From: Beijerinckia sp. 28-YEA-48
GTDB lineage: Bacteria > Pseudomonadota > Alphaproteobacteria > Rhizobiales > Beijerinckiaceae
DNA: 64,000 bases
NCBI RefSeq assembly: GCF_900104955.1
Contig: NZ_FNSI01000002.1
Coordinates: 428,561 to 492,560 of the forward strand
Direction: 5' to 3'
A program made the translations under genes and the position numbers. Positions 25,128 to 34,015 of the stretch are shown here, in pieces. Below the pieces are notes generated by a model. That model ran no database searches. It saw nothing but the letters and a program-made list of their open reading frames with translations, and was not told the origin of the DNA. The first letter of the stretch is position 1; each line of letters starts with the position of its first letter.

Positions 25128-26057
25128 ATGGATAAGTTTTCAAGCATTCGCGCCTTCACCAAAGTTGTGCAACACGGAAACTTCTCAAAAGCAGCCAAAG
25201 AGCTTCATCTCTCACGTTCAGCAATCAGCAAGTACGTCATCGATCTGGAGCAGCATCTTGGCGTTCAGCTCATGAGCCGAACAACGCGTAGCGCGCGACC
25301 GACAGAAAGTGGTCAAGCCTATTACGAGCGCTGCCAGAGCATACTGACCGATCTGGCAAATGCGGACCACCTTGTGGGTCAGCTTCAGAAAGCGCCTCGC
25401 GGGACGCTTCGCGTCAACGCCCCTGTATCTTTCAGCATATTGCCTCTGGGCGAGATCGTGGCCGATTTTATGGCCGCCTATCCAGACCTGCGTATAGAAC
25501 TGATTACAAATGATCGGTTGATTGACCCGGTTCAGGAAGGGATCGATGTGATGCTTCATATCACTGAGCCGTTGCCATCCAGCCTGATTGCCCGGAAAAT
25601 CGTCGATACACCTTGCATATTCTGCGCGGCCCCCACCTATCTGCAACGACGCGGAATACCCAATCATCCCGGAGATCTACGCCAGCACGATTGTCTTAAC
25701 TACGGCAATCCAGCAACTAATAACCAATGGAAATTGACGGGCCCAACAGGAGACGAACATTGGATCCAGGTTCCCTGGACGCTCTGCTCCGACAATGCTG
25801 AGGTTCTGCGCGACGCCACGGTCAAGGAGCGAGGCATTGCGTTGCTGCCGGCATTCGTTACCGGCGCCGACTTAAGATCGGGAGTTCTTCACCCGATCCT
25901 GTCGCGGTACAAGGCGCCTGACATAGCGCTTTACGCGCTCTATTCTCCTACGCGACATCTGCCAATCAAAATCCGCGTCTTTATCGATTTTCTCATCGGG
26001 CGGTTCGGGCGACGACTGCCTGCAACGCCCACGAAACATGCTGAAATTGGCTCATAA
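25128..26057 (+). CDS. LysR family transcriptional regulator
   Basis: A 309-residue regulator with the N-terminal winged helix (FSSIRAFTKVVQHGNFSKAAKELHLSRSAISKYVIDLEQHLGVQL) and a LysR substrate-binding domain from about residue 90. The tail (PTRHLPIKIRVFIDFLIGRFG) is typical of the DsdC/AaeR-like group. It is divergent from the chloroperoxidase-like gene, the usual arrangement for a regulator and its target. Effector unknown. Confidence 0.9.
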   Translation: MDKFSSIRAFTKVVQHGNFSKAAKELHLSRSAISKYVIDLEQHLGVQLMSRTTRSARPTESGQAYYERCQSILTDLANADHLVGQLQKAPRGTLRVNAPVSFSILPLGEIVADFMAAYPDLRIELITNDRLIDPVQEGIDVMLHITEPLPSSLIARKIVDTPCIFCAAPTYLQRRGIPNHPGDLRQHDCLNYGNPATNNQWKLTGPTGDEHWIQVPWTLCSDNAEVLRDATVKERGIALLPAFVTGADLRSGVLHPILSRYKAPDIALYALYSPTRHLPIKIRVFIDFLIGRFGRRLPATPTKHAEIGS

Positions 26058-26107
26058 CGAATCCCAGCAGGAAGCCACTTTTCTGCGATTCTCGAATTAT
26101 AAGACTG

Positions 26108-26566
26108 TCAGGGCGTCGGACTGGCACCAATCGCCGCTATGCCAGCGGCTACGGCCGCCTCATCAACATCGGACGGCGCGCCGCTGGCGCCCATTGCGCC
26201 GATGAAAGCACCTTTGAGAAACAACGGGAGCGCCCCCTTTGCCGGAAGCATCGGCGCACCAAGGCCAATGCTGGCCGCATTGCCCCAAACCATCGGATTT
26301 TCCTCATAGCGTTTGGCGAGGATGGCGCCGGGAATGCCGCCGGTTGCAGCCACTGCAAAGGCCTTGCCGCGCGCCACTTCGATTGTCACGAAAGCCGCGC
26401 CGTCCATGCGTGCGGAAGCCAACAAATGTCCGCTTTGATCGAGAACAACGAAGCTCAACGCCAGCTGGCGCTGGGTCGCATAAGCAACCGAGGCCTCAAT
26501 CGCCTTCGCCGCCTGCCCATACGATAGTGTGGTGATCGTACGCGGCATCAGATCCGTCTCGTTCAT
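26108..26566 (-). CDS. HbpS/GlcG-like (heme-degrading domain) protein
   Basis: A 152-residue protein of the GlcG/HbpS (DUF336) family: LALSFVVLDQSGHLLASARMDGA, the AFAVAATG segment and a C-terminal GAFIGAMGASGAPSDVDEAAVAAGIAAIG. Members bind heme or cobalamin or are found in organic-acid operons; precise role is unclear. ATG 26566 overlaps the stop codon of the MFS gene (ATGA). It ends the operon 28703 to 26108. Confidence 0.85.
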   Translation of the reverse strand: MNETDLMPRTITTLSYGQAAKAIEASVAYATQRQLALSFVVLDQSGHLLASARMDGAAFVTIEVARGKAFAVAATGGIPGAILAKRYEENPMVWGNAASIGLGAPMLPAKGALPLFLKGAFIGAMGASGAPSDVDEAAVAAGIAAIGASPTP

Positions 26567-27927
26567 GAATTTTCCTTGCGGTTCATATCGGCATTTAAGT
26601 TACGATGAAGAAGGCCGAGAAAGATCACCGTACAGGCCGCCGCGAGCGCCGGCACAAAAAGCACCGCATAGATCGTTGCGACCGACCAATAAGGAAATAG
26701 GAAGTGCCCGACGGCCAGCGGCCCCAAGATCGAGCCAATTCGGCCGATCCCAAGCGCCCACCCCACGCCCGTGCCCCGCATATGCGACGGATAGAGCGTC
26801 GCGGAGAGTGCGATCAACCCGGCAGCAGACCCGGAAGCAAAGAAGCCAAGCACGGCCGCGAACACTGCGCTCGCGCCAAACGCCGGCGCACAGATGCCAA
26901 GCCCCAACAACATCGTGGCAGCGAAACAGAATGACCAAAAGAGCGCGCGAAAGGCACCAAGCCGATCAATGGCAAAGCCGATGAAGCACGTGCCAATGAC
27001 GCCCCCTATATTTTCAATGCCCAGGATGGATGCAGCCGCCTCCGTCGACATCCCGGCTTTCTGCATCAATGGAGGTGTCCAGAAGGCAACGACGACGATG
27101 ATCAGCCAACCGAGAAACGATGCCAGCCAAAGCGCCAGGGTTGAAGCCGCGCGCCCCTGAGTGAACAGATCGCGGATCGGCGCCCCAACTGGCAATTGCC
27201 CAGAACGCACGAATTGACGCGAGCCCAGATCCGCCAGGTCTGGCCGTAATTTCGCGACGATCGCAGCGACCTGCCCGGCCGTCCCTCTGCCGCGTGCGAC
27301 CAGGGTATCCAGCGACTCTGGTAATGCCACAACTAGAAGGACACAGACCAGCAAGGGCAGAACGCCACCGATTAGGAAGACCGGCCGCCATCCGGTTTCA
27401 GGAATGAGCAAGGCCGCGACAAAAGATCCGAGCATGCCGCCGAATGGCACCGCTGCCCACATGCCGGTGATGACGCGAGCGCGCAGAGCCCTCGGCACGT
27501 AGGAAGCGGCGAGACTGACAAAAGTCGGCGAAGCACCACCAAGCCCGAGCCCGCCAAGGAAACGCGAGACCAACAACAACCAATAACTGTTGGAAAATGC
27601 TGTCAGCAGCGAAGCGACACCGAACAACAGCGTCATTGCGATCAGGACCGGACGGCGGCCATAGCGGTCACCTATCGGGCCAAAAGCCAGGGCACCGATC
27701 AGAAAACTCACCTGCGACATGCTGAAGATCGTACCGAAGGAACTGACTGGAATACCAAGGTCAGCCGCGATGGCGGACGCCGAGGGCCCAATTGATTGCG
27801 TATCGAACCCGTCGAAGAGAGCAACTAAGCCACAAAGCGCAACGACGCGCCATTGCAACGCGGTCATTCGACCGGTCTCGACCGCATCTTCAACTTCAAA
27901 TGGTTGCACCGACTGGATAGCGGACAT
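26563..27927 (-). CDS. MFS transporter, aromatic acid:H+ symporter (AAHS) family
   Basis: A 454-residue, 12-span carrier with the AAHS signature ALFDGFDTQSIGPSA in TM1, GPIGDRYGRRPVL in loop 2-3 and LGGLGLGGASPTFVSLAASYVP in TM4. Such proteins import benzoate, 4-hydroxybenzoate, nicotinate or similar acids. ATG 27927 with AAGGACG upstream was preferred to TTG 27942. It lies between an alpha/beta hydrolase and the HbpS-like gene. Confidence 0.88.
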   Translation of the reverse strand: MSAIQSVQPFEVEDAVETGRMTALQWRVVALCGLVALFDGFDTQSIGPSASAIAADLGIPVSSFGTIFSMSQVSFLIGALAFGPIGDRYGRRPVLIAMTLLFGVASLLTAFSNSYWLLLVSRFLGGLGLGGASPTFVSLAASYVPRALRARVITGMWAAVPFGGMLGSFVAALLIPETGWRPVFLIGGVLPLLVCVLLVVALPESLDTLVARGRGTAGQVAAIVAKLRPDLADLGSRQFVRSGQLPVGAPIRDLFTQGRAASTLALWLASFLGWLIIVVVAFWTPPLMQKAGMSTEAAASILGIENIGGVIGTCFIGFAIDRLGAFRALFWSFCFAATMLLGLGICAPAFGASAVFAAVLGFFASGSAAGLIALSATLYPSHMRGTGVGWALGIGRIGSILGPLAVGHFLFPYWSVATIYAVLFVPALAAACTVIFLGLLHRNLNADMNRKENS

Positions 27928-27938
27928 CGACTCGTCCT

Positions 27939-28703
27939 TCAAACCGGCATATGGGCGTCAAGAAAGCGCTCGACCTCGGAGGCGAAAAGGATCGGCACCT
28001 CTTGCATCGGGTAGTGGCCACAGGCCGGCAGGACGTGCAGGATCGCATTTGGGTAGTCGGCGAGATAGGTGGCATGCATCGCTTCGGCGGTGACGCCACC
28101 GTCATGTTCCCCCACGATCACCAAGATCGGAATCGACAGACCGCGCGCCTCGCCAGCGAAATTGGCTTTGGTCCAGGCGTCCAGATAGCCGCCCATGGCT
28201 TCTGGCCGCGCGAAACGCGCGAGCCGCGCGGCGCTCCCGCGTGCCCAGGCCGGCGTATACCGGCCACCCGTCGTCCAGTTCAGAATACCCTGGCGCGCTT
28301 CATCTGCCCGGACGGCATTTCCGAACAATTGCTGGCCCTCGGACGGCATCGGCACGCCAGAGGCAGGCACTGGCGTCGCCGCGATCAGCGCAGTGACCCG
28401 TCCCGGCGCATCCACCGCCAGACGCAACGCCGCGGCACCGCCCATGGAATGGCCGAGAATGGCGAACCGGCCCCAGCCCAGATGATCAACCAACGCCTGT
28501 GCGTCCCGGCTGATCTCGTCCAGCGTATAAGCGCCATTCTGCTCCAACGAGCGGCCGTAACCGCGATAGTCCATGAAGGTGTAGGTGAAGGCATCCAAGT
28601 CGAGCGACGACAATGCTGGGGCGAACACCTCGCTATCGCCAAGCCACCCGTGCAAAACAAGCACGTGCCGGGGACCACGCCCGACCACATTATGTCCGAT
28701 CAT
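27939..28703 (-). CDS. Alpha/beta hydrolase
   Basis: A 254-residue hydrolase with HGWLGDSEVF, nucleophile elbow GHSMGGAAA near residue 83, Asp in VGEHDGGVT and His in ACGHYPMQE. The fold is that of small esterases and C-C hydrolases. GGGAGAG precedes the ATG. It heads the operon with the AAHS carrier and HbpS-like protein; an AraC-block motif lies 78 bases upstream (28781-28800). Confidence 0.86.
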   Translation of the reverse strand: MIGHNVVGRGPRHVLVLHGWLGDSEVFAPALSSLDLDAFTYTFMDYRGYGRSLEQNGAYTLDEISRDAQALVDHLGWGRFAILGHSMGGAAALRLAVDAPGRVTALIAATPVPASGVPMPSEGQQLFGNAVRADEARQGILNWTTGGRYTPAWARGSAARLARFARPEAMGGYLDAWTKANFAGEARGLSIPILVIVGEHDGGVTAEAMHATYLADYPNAILHVLPACGHYPMQEVPILFASEVERFLDAHMPV

Positions 28704-28780
28704 CTTGGTTCATCTCTCCCGTTGACGAGGCACGTCTAGCACCGCGCCCGCGAACGGAAGCCGCCGTTGTTTCCCAAGCC

Positions 28781-28800
28781 TGACCCGATTGTCCGATTAA
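28781..28800. promoter_or_regulatory. Shared 17-bp motif, copy 1 (putative AraC site)
   Basis: TGACCCGATTGTCCGAT on the plus strand, in the gap between the AraC gene end and the hydrolase start at 28703. Sixteen of seventeen bases match the copy at 35819. Relative to the leftward operon it has the same orientation as the other two copies. Confidence 0.55.
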
Positions 28801-28810
28801 TGGGTCAACG

Positions 28811-29695
28811 TCAGCGCGCTTCTCCGCTCTCGCCCGAGCCGGCACCACTCAATACCAGCGCCCGCCGGCGGAATTCCCCGGGCGGGATCCCCACATGCTG
28901 AACGAAAAAACGGCTGAAATGGGTTTGTTCGCTAAAACCCAGATCCGCCGCGAGATCAGCGATACTGCGTTCGGTGCGTAAAAGCGCCGACGTCGCAGCG
29001 GCAACGCGCACCGTGTCGAGATATTGCTGCGGTGAGACCCCTGTGCATCCCTTGAACTGCTCAAAGAAGCGCGACCGCGACATGCCGACGCTTTCCGCGA
29101 CTTTATCAAGATTGGGATTGCGTGCCGCCTGCTCCTGCAGAAAACGCATCGCCTTTCGAATCCGCGCGTCAGTAGAGCGCGAGGATAATTTTCGGCCGGT
29201 ACTGCCATGCGCCAAGATTGTCTCATGTAGGAGATCGCCGATCACTCTCTCGATCTGCTGCTCTTGCAGATGCATGTCGCCGATGATGCATTCAGCCAAC
29301 TGATCGATGGCCAGACGCATCGCCGGCGTCACCTCGATTGCAGATGAGGGAAAGAGCGTATCAAGAACCATCGGCAGACCACTTTCGCGGCTGCGAAGCC
29401 AGCTGGTTTCAATCAGCAGGGTCAGGTGTAGAGCCGGCCCTTCCGAATTGGCCAATTTACGATGCGGTTGCCAAGGATTGAACACAAGCGCCGTTGTATC
29501 GGTCAGCTTGAGAATACGGTCGTCTATGGCGAAAGTGCCGTCAATCCCACTCAGTTTGACGATCATATTGAGCTGCGCATGCGCGTGCGGCGCCAGCTGA
29601 CGCGCCAAGGCATTAACAGTGACCCGCCCGAAAACGCCCTGAACGATACCGCTTGGAAAGCGAGCTTCATCCGGATGACTTACCACTTCAACCAA
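28811..29695 (-). CDS. AraC family transcriptional regulator
   Basis: A 294-residue regulator: N-terminal cupin-like sensor (PHAHAQLNMIVKLSG, FNPWQPHRK) and a C-terminal double helix-turn-helix from about residue 185 (LDKVAESVGMSRSRFFEQFKGCTGVSPQQYL, then ADLAADLGFSEQTHFSRFFVQHVGIPPGEFR). The start is uncertain: TTG 29695 or GTG 29686; no ATG fits. The block of genes on both sides carries a recurrent upstream motif, so it is probably their activator. Confidence 0.88.
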   Translation of the reverse strand: MVEVVSHPDEARFPSGIVQGVFGRVTVNALARQLAPHAHAQLNMIVKLSGIDGTFAIDDRILKLTDTTALVFNPWQPHRKLANSEGPALHLTLLIETSWLRSRESGLPMVLDTLFPSSAIEVTPAMRLAIDQLAECIIGDMHLQEQQIERVIGDLLHETILAHGSTGRKLSSRSTDARIRKAMRFLQEQAARNPNLDKVAESVGMSRSRFFEQFKGCTGVSPQQYLDTVRVAAATSALLRTERSIADLAADLGFSEQTHFSRFFVQHVGIPPGEFRRRALVLSGAGSGESGEAR

Positions 29696-29721
29696 AATCG
29701 CCCTCTCCGGCTGTCGACACG

Positions 29722-29741
29722 TAAATCGGACGATTGGATCA
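29722..29741. promoter_or_regulatory. Shared 17-bp motif, copy 2 (diverged)
   Basis: On the minus strand this reads TGATCCAATCGTCCGAT, two mismatches from copy 3. It lies between the AraC gene and the rightward hydrolase gene at 29848, and relative to that gene has the same orientation as the other two copies have to theirs. Confidence 0.45.
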
Positions 29742-29847
29742 GCGCCGGGACGCGTGGCCCTCCCCGAAATACGTCCGCAAATCTATCAGCAAAGCCTCAC
29801 TGCGGAAAGCGAACGGCCGCCCGGCGGCCCCTGTACTCTGACTTTGG

Positions 29848-31011
29848 ATGGCGAGCATGTTCTTTTATTTTCCCGGTAATTATATGTGGTCCCTAGGTGT
29901 CAATCGTTGCCTCGCCTCGGGTGGCCACTTCGGCGAAATCCACTGGGCCCTCCAGGATCTCCAAGACGCCGCCAAGCAAGCACCGCAAGGCGACAGCGAA
30001 GCTTGGCATAAGGCCTGGGTCAAGCTCGCCACTCAAACAGAACAGACCGGCCGCGACGCCCTCGCCAGTGGTCATAAAGCTACCGCCGCCGCCCAATTCT
30101 TTCGCGCAACCCATTACTGGCAATGGGCCGAATCGTTCCTGGACCCGGACGACCGCCGCGCCGCACCCACCTACAGCCGCCATCTCGACTGCTTTCAGCA
30201 ATGGACGCAATTGCATGCGCCGGCGATCGAACTCGTCGAAGTCCCGTTCGAAAACACCGCCCTGACCGCCTATTACGTCCCCGCCGCCGGCGTGCAAAAG
30301 CCCGGCCCAGCGGTCATCCTCTGGGATGGTCTCGACGGAACGAAGGAGGAAATGTATCCGATGGCCGGGCACCTCGCCGCCCGCGGCATTTCTTGCCTCG
30401 CCATCGACATTCCGGGCCAGGGCGCCTCGCTGCGCCTCAAAGGCCTGACCGCCAGATACAATTCCGAGGAATCAGGCACCGCCGCCTATGAATGGCTCGC
30501 CAAACGCAGCGACGTGGACCCGGCCCGCATCGGCCTGATCGGGGCCAGCATGGGCGGCTATTCGGCGCCGCGCGCCGTCGCCTTCGAAAAGCGCATCAAG
30601 GCATGCGTCGCCTGGGGCGCGATCTACGACTACCACGACGTCTGGGTTCGCCGCCTCAACCAAAGCGCGGGGTCGACCTCAATGAACTACGAGCGCGCGC
30701 TCGGCACCACCGGCAAGCACTTGCTCAATATCTTCGGCGCCACCGACTATGACGATGCACTGCGCAAGCTTGAACCGTTCCACCTGCGGGACTGCGCCAG
30801 CCAGATTTCCTGCGACATCCTGCTGGTGCATGGCGAGGACGATCGCCAGACAAGCCTGGAGAACTGCCAGGCGCTCTTCAAGGCCATCGGCTCGCGCAAT
30901 AAGCAATTGCGCATCTACACGCGCGAAGAAGGCGGCGCCTCCCATGTTCAGCTCGACCGCCAAGAACCGGCGGCGAGCCGCATCGCCGATTGGTTCTCCG
31001 ATCACCTTTGA
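29848..31011 (+). CDS. Alpha/beta hydrolase resembling 2,6-dihydroxypseudooxynicotine hydrolase
   Basis: A 387-residue hydrolase with a helical N-terminal cap (residues 1-125) and the core VPFENTALTAYYVP, ILWDGLDGTKEEMY, nucleophile Ser234 in GASMGGYSAPR, Asp in VHGEDDRQT and a His in the GGASHVQLD block. Length and layout match the nicotine-pathway C-C hydrolase and FrsA-like relatives. Whether it cleaves a diketone on a pyridine ring cannot be told. ATG 29848 or ATG 29857. The c-type cytochrome follows 24 bases downstream. Confidence 0.8.
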   Translation: MASMFFYFPGNYMWSLGVNRCLASGGHFGEIHWALQDLQDAAKQAPQGDSEAWHKAWVKLATQTEQTGRDALASGHKATAAAQFFRATHYWQWAESFLDPDDRRAAPTYSRHLDCFQQWTQLHAPAIELVEVPFENTALTAYYVPAAGVQKPGPAVILWDGLDGTKEEMYPMAGHLAARGISCLAIDIPGQGASLRLKGLTARYNSEESGTAAYEWLAKRSDVDPARIGLIGASMGGYSAPRAVAFEKRIKACVAWGAIYDYHDVWVRRLNQSAGSTSMNYERALGTTGKHLLNIFGATDYDDALRKLEPFHLRDCASQISCDILLVHGEDDRQTSLENCQALFKAIGSRNKQLRIYTREEGGASHVQLDRQEPAASRIADWFSDHL

Positions 31012-31035
31012 CAAGATCCGCGCAAGGATGAGCCT

Positions 31036-31695
31036 ATGCTCGACAGATCATTCGTCTACCGCAGCCTCCTGGTAGGGATAGCCGGACTAGCCCTTCTCTG
31101 TGGCCAAGCACAAGCGCAAGTACACGTGCAAGTCTCCACGGTCGAAGACTTGGTTCGCGACACCTGCGCGGCCTGCCATGGCCCGACAGGTGCAGGCCTC
31201 GGCAAGGATGCTCCACTTCCCAACATCCCGAGAATTGCCGGCCAGTTTCCGGAATATCTCTTCAAGCAGCTGACCGCTTTCAAGCCGGGCGGAGGTGGTG
31301 GCCCCAGCCATCGCGCCAGCGACATCATGGGGCCGGTTGTCGAGGGCCTCGACAGCGCGACCCTCCGCGGCCTCGCCGATTACTATGCCCGCCAGACGCC
31401 GGCGGAGACCCAGCCCACCAGCGCAGAAGCCATACAGCGAGGTATGAAAATCTATCGGGAAGGCAATCCGCAGGACAATCTTCCTGCCTGTATCAGCTGC
31501 CATCGCGAACGGGGCGAAGGCATTCGCCCCGATTTCCCCCGCCTCGCCGGTCAAAATCCCGAATATCTTGAAGGCCAGCTCAAAACCTGGATCAGCACGC
31601 GTGGCGGGCGCGGCAAGCTGATGACCATCATCGTCGGCTTCATGAAGGACGACGACATGAAGGATGTCGCCGCCTATATCGCCACCTTGCATTGA
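31036..31695 (+). CDS. Diheme cytochrome c, c4-like
   Basis: A 219-residue periplasmic protein with a signal peptide (SLLVGIAGLALLCGQAQA) and two heme sites, CAACH at residues 44-48 and CISCH at 152-156. The repeated PNIPRIAGQFPEYLFKQL and DFPRLAGQNPEYLEGQL blocks show internal duplication, as in cytochromes c4. It is probably cotranscribed with the hydrolase and could accept electrons from a periplasmic or membrane dehydrogenase not encoded next to it. A strong terminator follows. Confidence 0.9.
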   Translation: MLDRSFVYRSLLVGIAGLALLCGQAQAQVHVQVSTVEDLVRDTCAACHGPTGAGLGKDAPLPNIPRIAGQFPEYLFKQLTAFKPGGGGGPSHRASDIMGPVVEGLDSATLRGLADYYARQTPAETQPTSAEAIQRGMKIYREGNPQDNLPACISCHRERGEGIRPDFPRLAGQNPEYLEGQLKTWISTRGGRGKLMTIIVGFMKDDDMKDVAAYIATLH

Positions 31696-31739
31696 TGAAC
31701 GCTGGCGGCGATGCGCCGCCAAGTCAAACGGGACATCAG

Positions 31740-31770
31740 AAAGGGCCGAAGCGATCTGCTTCGGCCCTTT
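31740..31770. terminator. Rho-independent terminator, probably bidirectional
   Basis: AAAGGGCCGAAGC and GCTTCGGCCCTTT form a perfect 13-bp stem around GATCT, followed by CTTTCTTT on the plus strand. It separates the cytochrome gene from the converging acetamidase gene. Confidence 0.85.
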
Positions 31771-31775
31771 CTTTC

Positions 31776-32984
31776 TTACGCTGGACGCAGCGCACGCGAC
31801 ATACGATCCCGCATGTCGGTGCTGAAGATCGATTTCGGCAACATCGCATGAATCATCTTCGGCGGCACGGAGGAGTAGACGCTGCCGGTCTGGTTCGAAT
31901 ACTGCGTCACACGGAAGCTCGCGGTGAGACTGTAAAGCGCATAAAGATCGCGCTCGTCGAGGCCACTCAAACGATGACCAAGCTTCAGCGTTTTGACGAC
32001 GCAGTCAGCCAGCGCCACGTCAAGATTATCGCCCAACCCGAAGGCAATCCAATGGGTCGGCGTTTCGACCACCGGCTCCGGATGCGGCACATTCTTATGC
32101 AGGATGTACTGAATGCGCATGTCCTCCATGGCGGACTCGATGCCCGTCTGGCAGACCACACCATCCGATTGCAGGGCATTGGTGTCGGCCGTCCACACTA
32201 AGCCACCTGGCCTTTGCACCGGCAGAAAAAGGGAAGTACCGACCACCAGTTCGGCCAGATCGAGATTGCCACCCCAAGAACCCGTCAAAATGCCACTGAC
32301 CGGCTTGTCACCTGCTGGCTGTACAGCCACGATGCCTTGCGACGGAGCCAGTTTCAACCTCACGCCGGACACGAACTCCGTCGTCTCGCGGTCGGCGTCG
32401 AAACGCATGTAGCGCAAGTAAGGCCGATCGAAGTAGTTCGGCAATGCGCCGACCCCGAGCGGGAATGAAGTCCACCCCCAGTCGATCGGCCGCATTTTCA
32501 AGAAGCGTAATTCGATCATATCGCCAGGTACGGCGCCGCGCACAGCCACCGGACCCACATTCGAATAGGGACCGGACGCGTATTTCTTACGGATCGGCTC
32601 GCGCTCCTCAAACGTCATCCCGTATTTGGCTTCGTTGCCCCAATGGGTCCAGGTGTTTGGATAATAGACCACGTCGCCCGATTCGACTGTGATCGCCGGA
32701 CCGCGCGTCGGATCGAGAACGCCACTGCTCACCGTCTCCTTGGTGCTCGGCAACTCATGCGTCTTTCCTATGGGATAATCGGGCAGCGCCATCGCTGATG
32801 CTGGCTGTGCCGAGGCGCCGTTCGACGGCAGAGAACTGGCAAAAAGGCCGAGCCCTCCCGCGACGAGAGCGGAGCGCCGCGACACCGTCACTGGGTTAAA
32901 GCCATCAAGTCCTTCCGCTTCGATCCCGTCGGCAATTCCCCGCCCCGGCATGACTGCGGGATTCAATCGTAGATAGCGATACAT
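31776..32984 (-). CDS. Acetamidase/formamidase family protein with Tat-like signal
   Basis: A 402-residue protein. An SRRSALVAGGLGLFASS segment near residues 35-51 looks like a Tat export signal placed after an unusual 34-residue extension. The body has FmdA/AmdA-family blocks: GVLDPTRGPAITVESGDVVYY, GPVAVRGAVPGDMIEL, and GDNLDVALADCVVK. Family members hydrolyse formamide or short amides, usually in the cytoplasm. AAAAGGAGG precedes the ATG. It is the last gene of the operon with the NitT/TauT importer, which may take up the amide-derived product. Confidence 0.82.
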   Translation of the reverse strand: MYRYLRLNPAVMPGRGIADGIEAEGLDGFNPVTVSRRSALVAGGLGLFASSLPSNGASAQPASAMALPDYPIGKTHELPSTKETVSSGVLDPTRGPAITVESGDVVYYPNTWTHWGNEAKYGMTFEEREPIRKKYASGPYSNVGPVAVRGAVPGDMIELRFLKMRPIDWGWTSFPLGVGALPNYFDRPYLRYMRFDADRETTEFVSGVRLKLAPSQGIVAVQPAGDKPVSGILTGSWGGNLDLAELVVGTSLFLPVQRPGGLVWTADTNALQSDGVVCQTGIESAMEDMRIQYILHKNVPHPEPVVETPTHWIAFGLGDNLDVALADCVVKTLKLGHRLSGLDERDLYALYSLTASFRVTQYSNQTGSVYSSVPPKMIHAMLPKSIFSTDMRDRMSRALRPA

Positions 32985-32998
32985 ACCCTTTCCTCCTT

Positions 32999-34006
32999 TT
33001 AGATCCGTCCGCCAACGGCTTGCAACGCCGCCGCGCGCTGGTCGTTGGCGATGAAGCTGCTGATATCGGGCTTGGTCTTCAGGACCCCTACTTCCATCTG
33101 CCAGGCAATGAACGCATCGACATGAGCTGTCGATGGCGCCATGTCTTCGGGAAAACCGACCGAGACCATGTCGGTGGCCACATTAACCTGACGGCTACGC
33201 AAGTCGCGGACCACCGCCTCCTTGTCTCCGCTCCGATCGAAAGCATCCCGGTAGTCCTTCACGCCGCGCAGATAGCCGCGCAGCAAGCGTTCCCCGGCAT
33301 CGTGGTTACGGGTAACAAGTGACGGCCCGAACATAAGGTAACCAGCGGGGAAGTTCGGCTGCACCTGATCCATGCTGACGACGCGGACCGCATCGGTCCG
33401 TCGAATGAGCTCAGAGGCATAAGGCTCCAGCAGACAGGCACCATCGATGGCCTTGTTGATCATCGCCGGCAGCACGTTGCCGATGCCAGTCGAGACCAAC
33501 TCCACGTCGCGGCGACCGATGCCAGCCGCATCGCCGTATTTTTTCACAAGCCAATGGGGCGGTGCATTCTGCCCGAGCGCCAGCTTCAGTCCTTTCAAGT
33601 CGGCCGGCCCTTTGAAGCGACCCGAGTCGACGAGTTCGCGGCGAATGACGAGGCCAATTACGCCATGGCCCGGCGCGTGCTCGCCGGCGGAGGCAACAAT
33701 CTTGGCTTCGACGCCGCGCGCCATCAGATTGAGCAAGCCGCCGGAAATGCCCTGTGTCACGGCATCAATCGCGCCCACCGCCAAGGCTTGACTACCCTCC
33801 GCCGTATCGCTGAACGGGTACAATTCGACATCAATACCTTCAGCCGCAAAGTAGCTTCGACTATCGGCCAGCCCGATGCCGACGTCATAAAGCGAACGCA
33901 GAAGGCCGATCTTGACTTTCGGCCGCGCCGTCTGCGCCTGGGCTGATGCAGCAACAAGCGCTCCGCCAGCAGCCAAAATGAAACGTCGACTAACGACATG
34001 CCCCAT
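32999..34006 (-). CDS. ABC transporter substrate-binding protein, NitT/TauT type
   Basis: A 335-residue protein with a short Tat- or Sec-type signal (SRRFILAAGGALVAASAQAQ) and an NMT1-like body: KIGLLRSLYDVGIGLADSRSYFAAEGIDVELYPF, LKGLKLALGQNAPPHWLV. It lies 14 bases upstream of the acetamidase gene and after the permease gene. Substrate unknown. Confidence 0.87.
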   Translation of the reverse strand: MGHVVSRRFILAAGGALVAASAQAQTARPKVKIGLLRSLYDVGIGLADSRSYFAAEGIDVELYPFSDTAEGSQALAVGAIDAVTQGISGGLLNLMARGVEAKIVASAGEHAPGHGVIGLVIRRELVDSGRFKGPADLKGLKLALGQNAPPHWLVKKYGDAAGIGRRDVELVSTGIGNVLPAMINKAIDGACLLEPYASELIRRTDAVRVVSMDQVQPNFPAGYLMFGPSLVTRNHDAGERLLRGYLRGVKDYRDAFDRSGDKEAVVRDLRSRQVNVATDMVSVGFPEDMAPSTAHVDAFIAWQMEVGVLKTKPDISSFIANDQRAAALQAVGGRI

Positions 34007-34015
34007 CGCGCGCTC

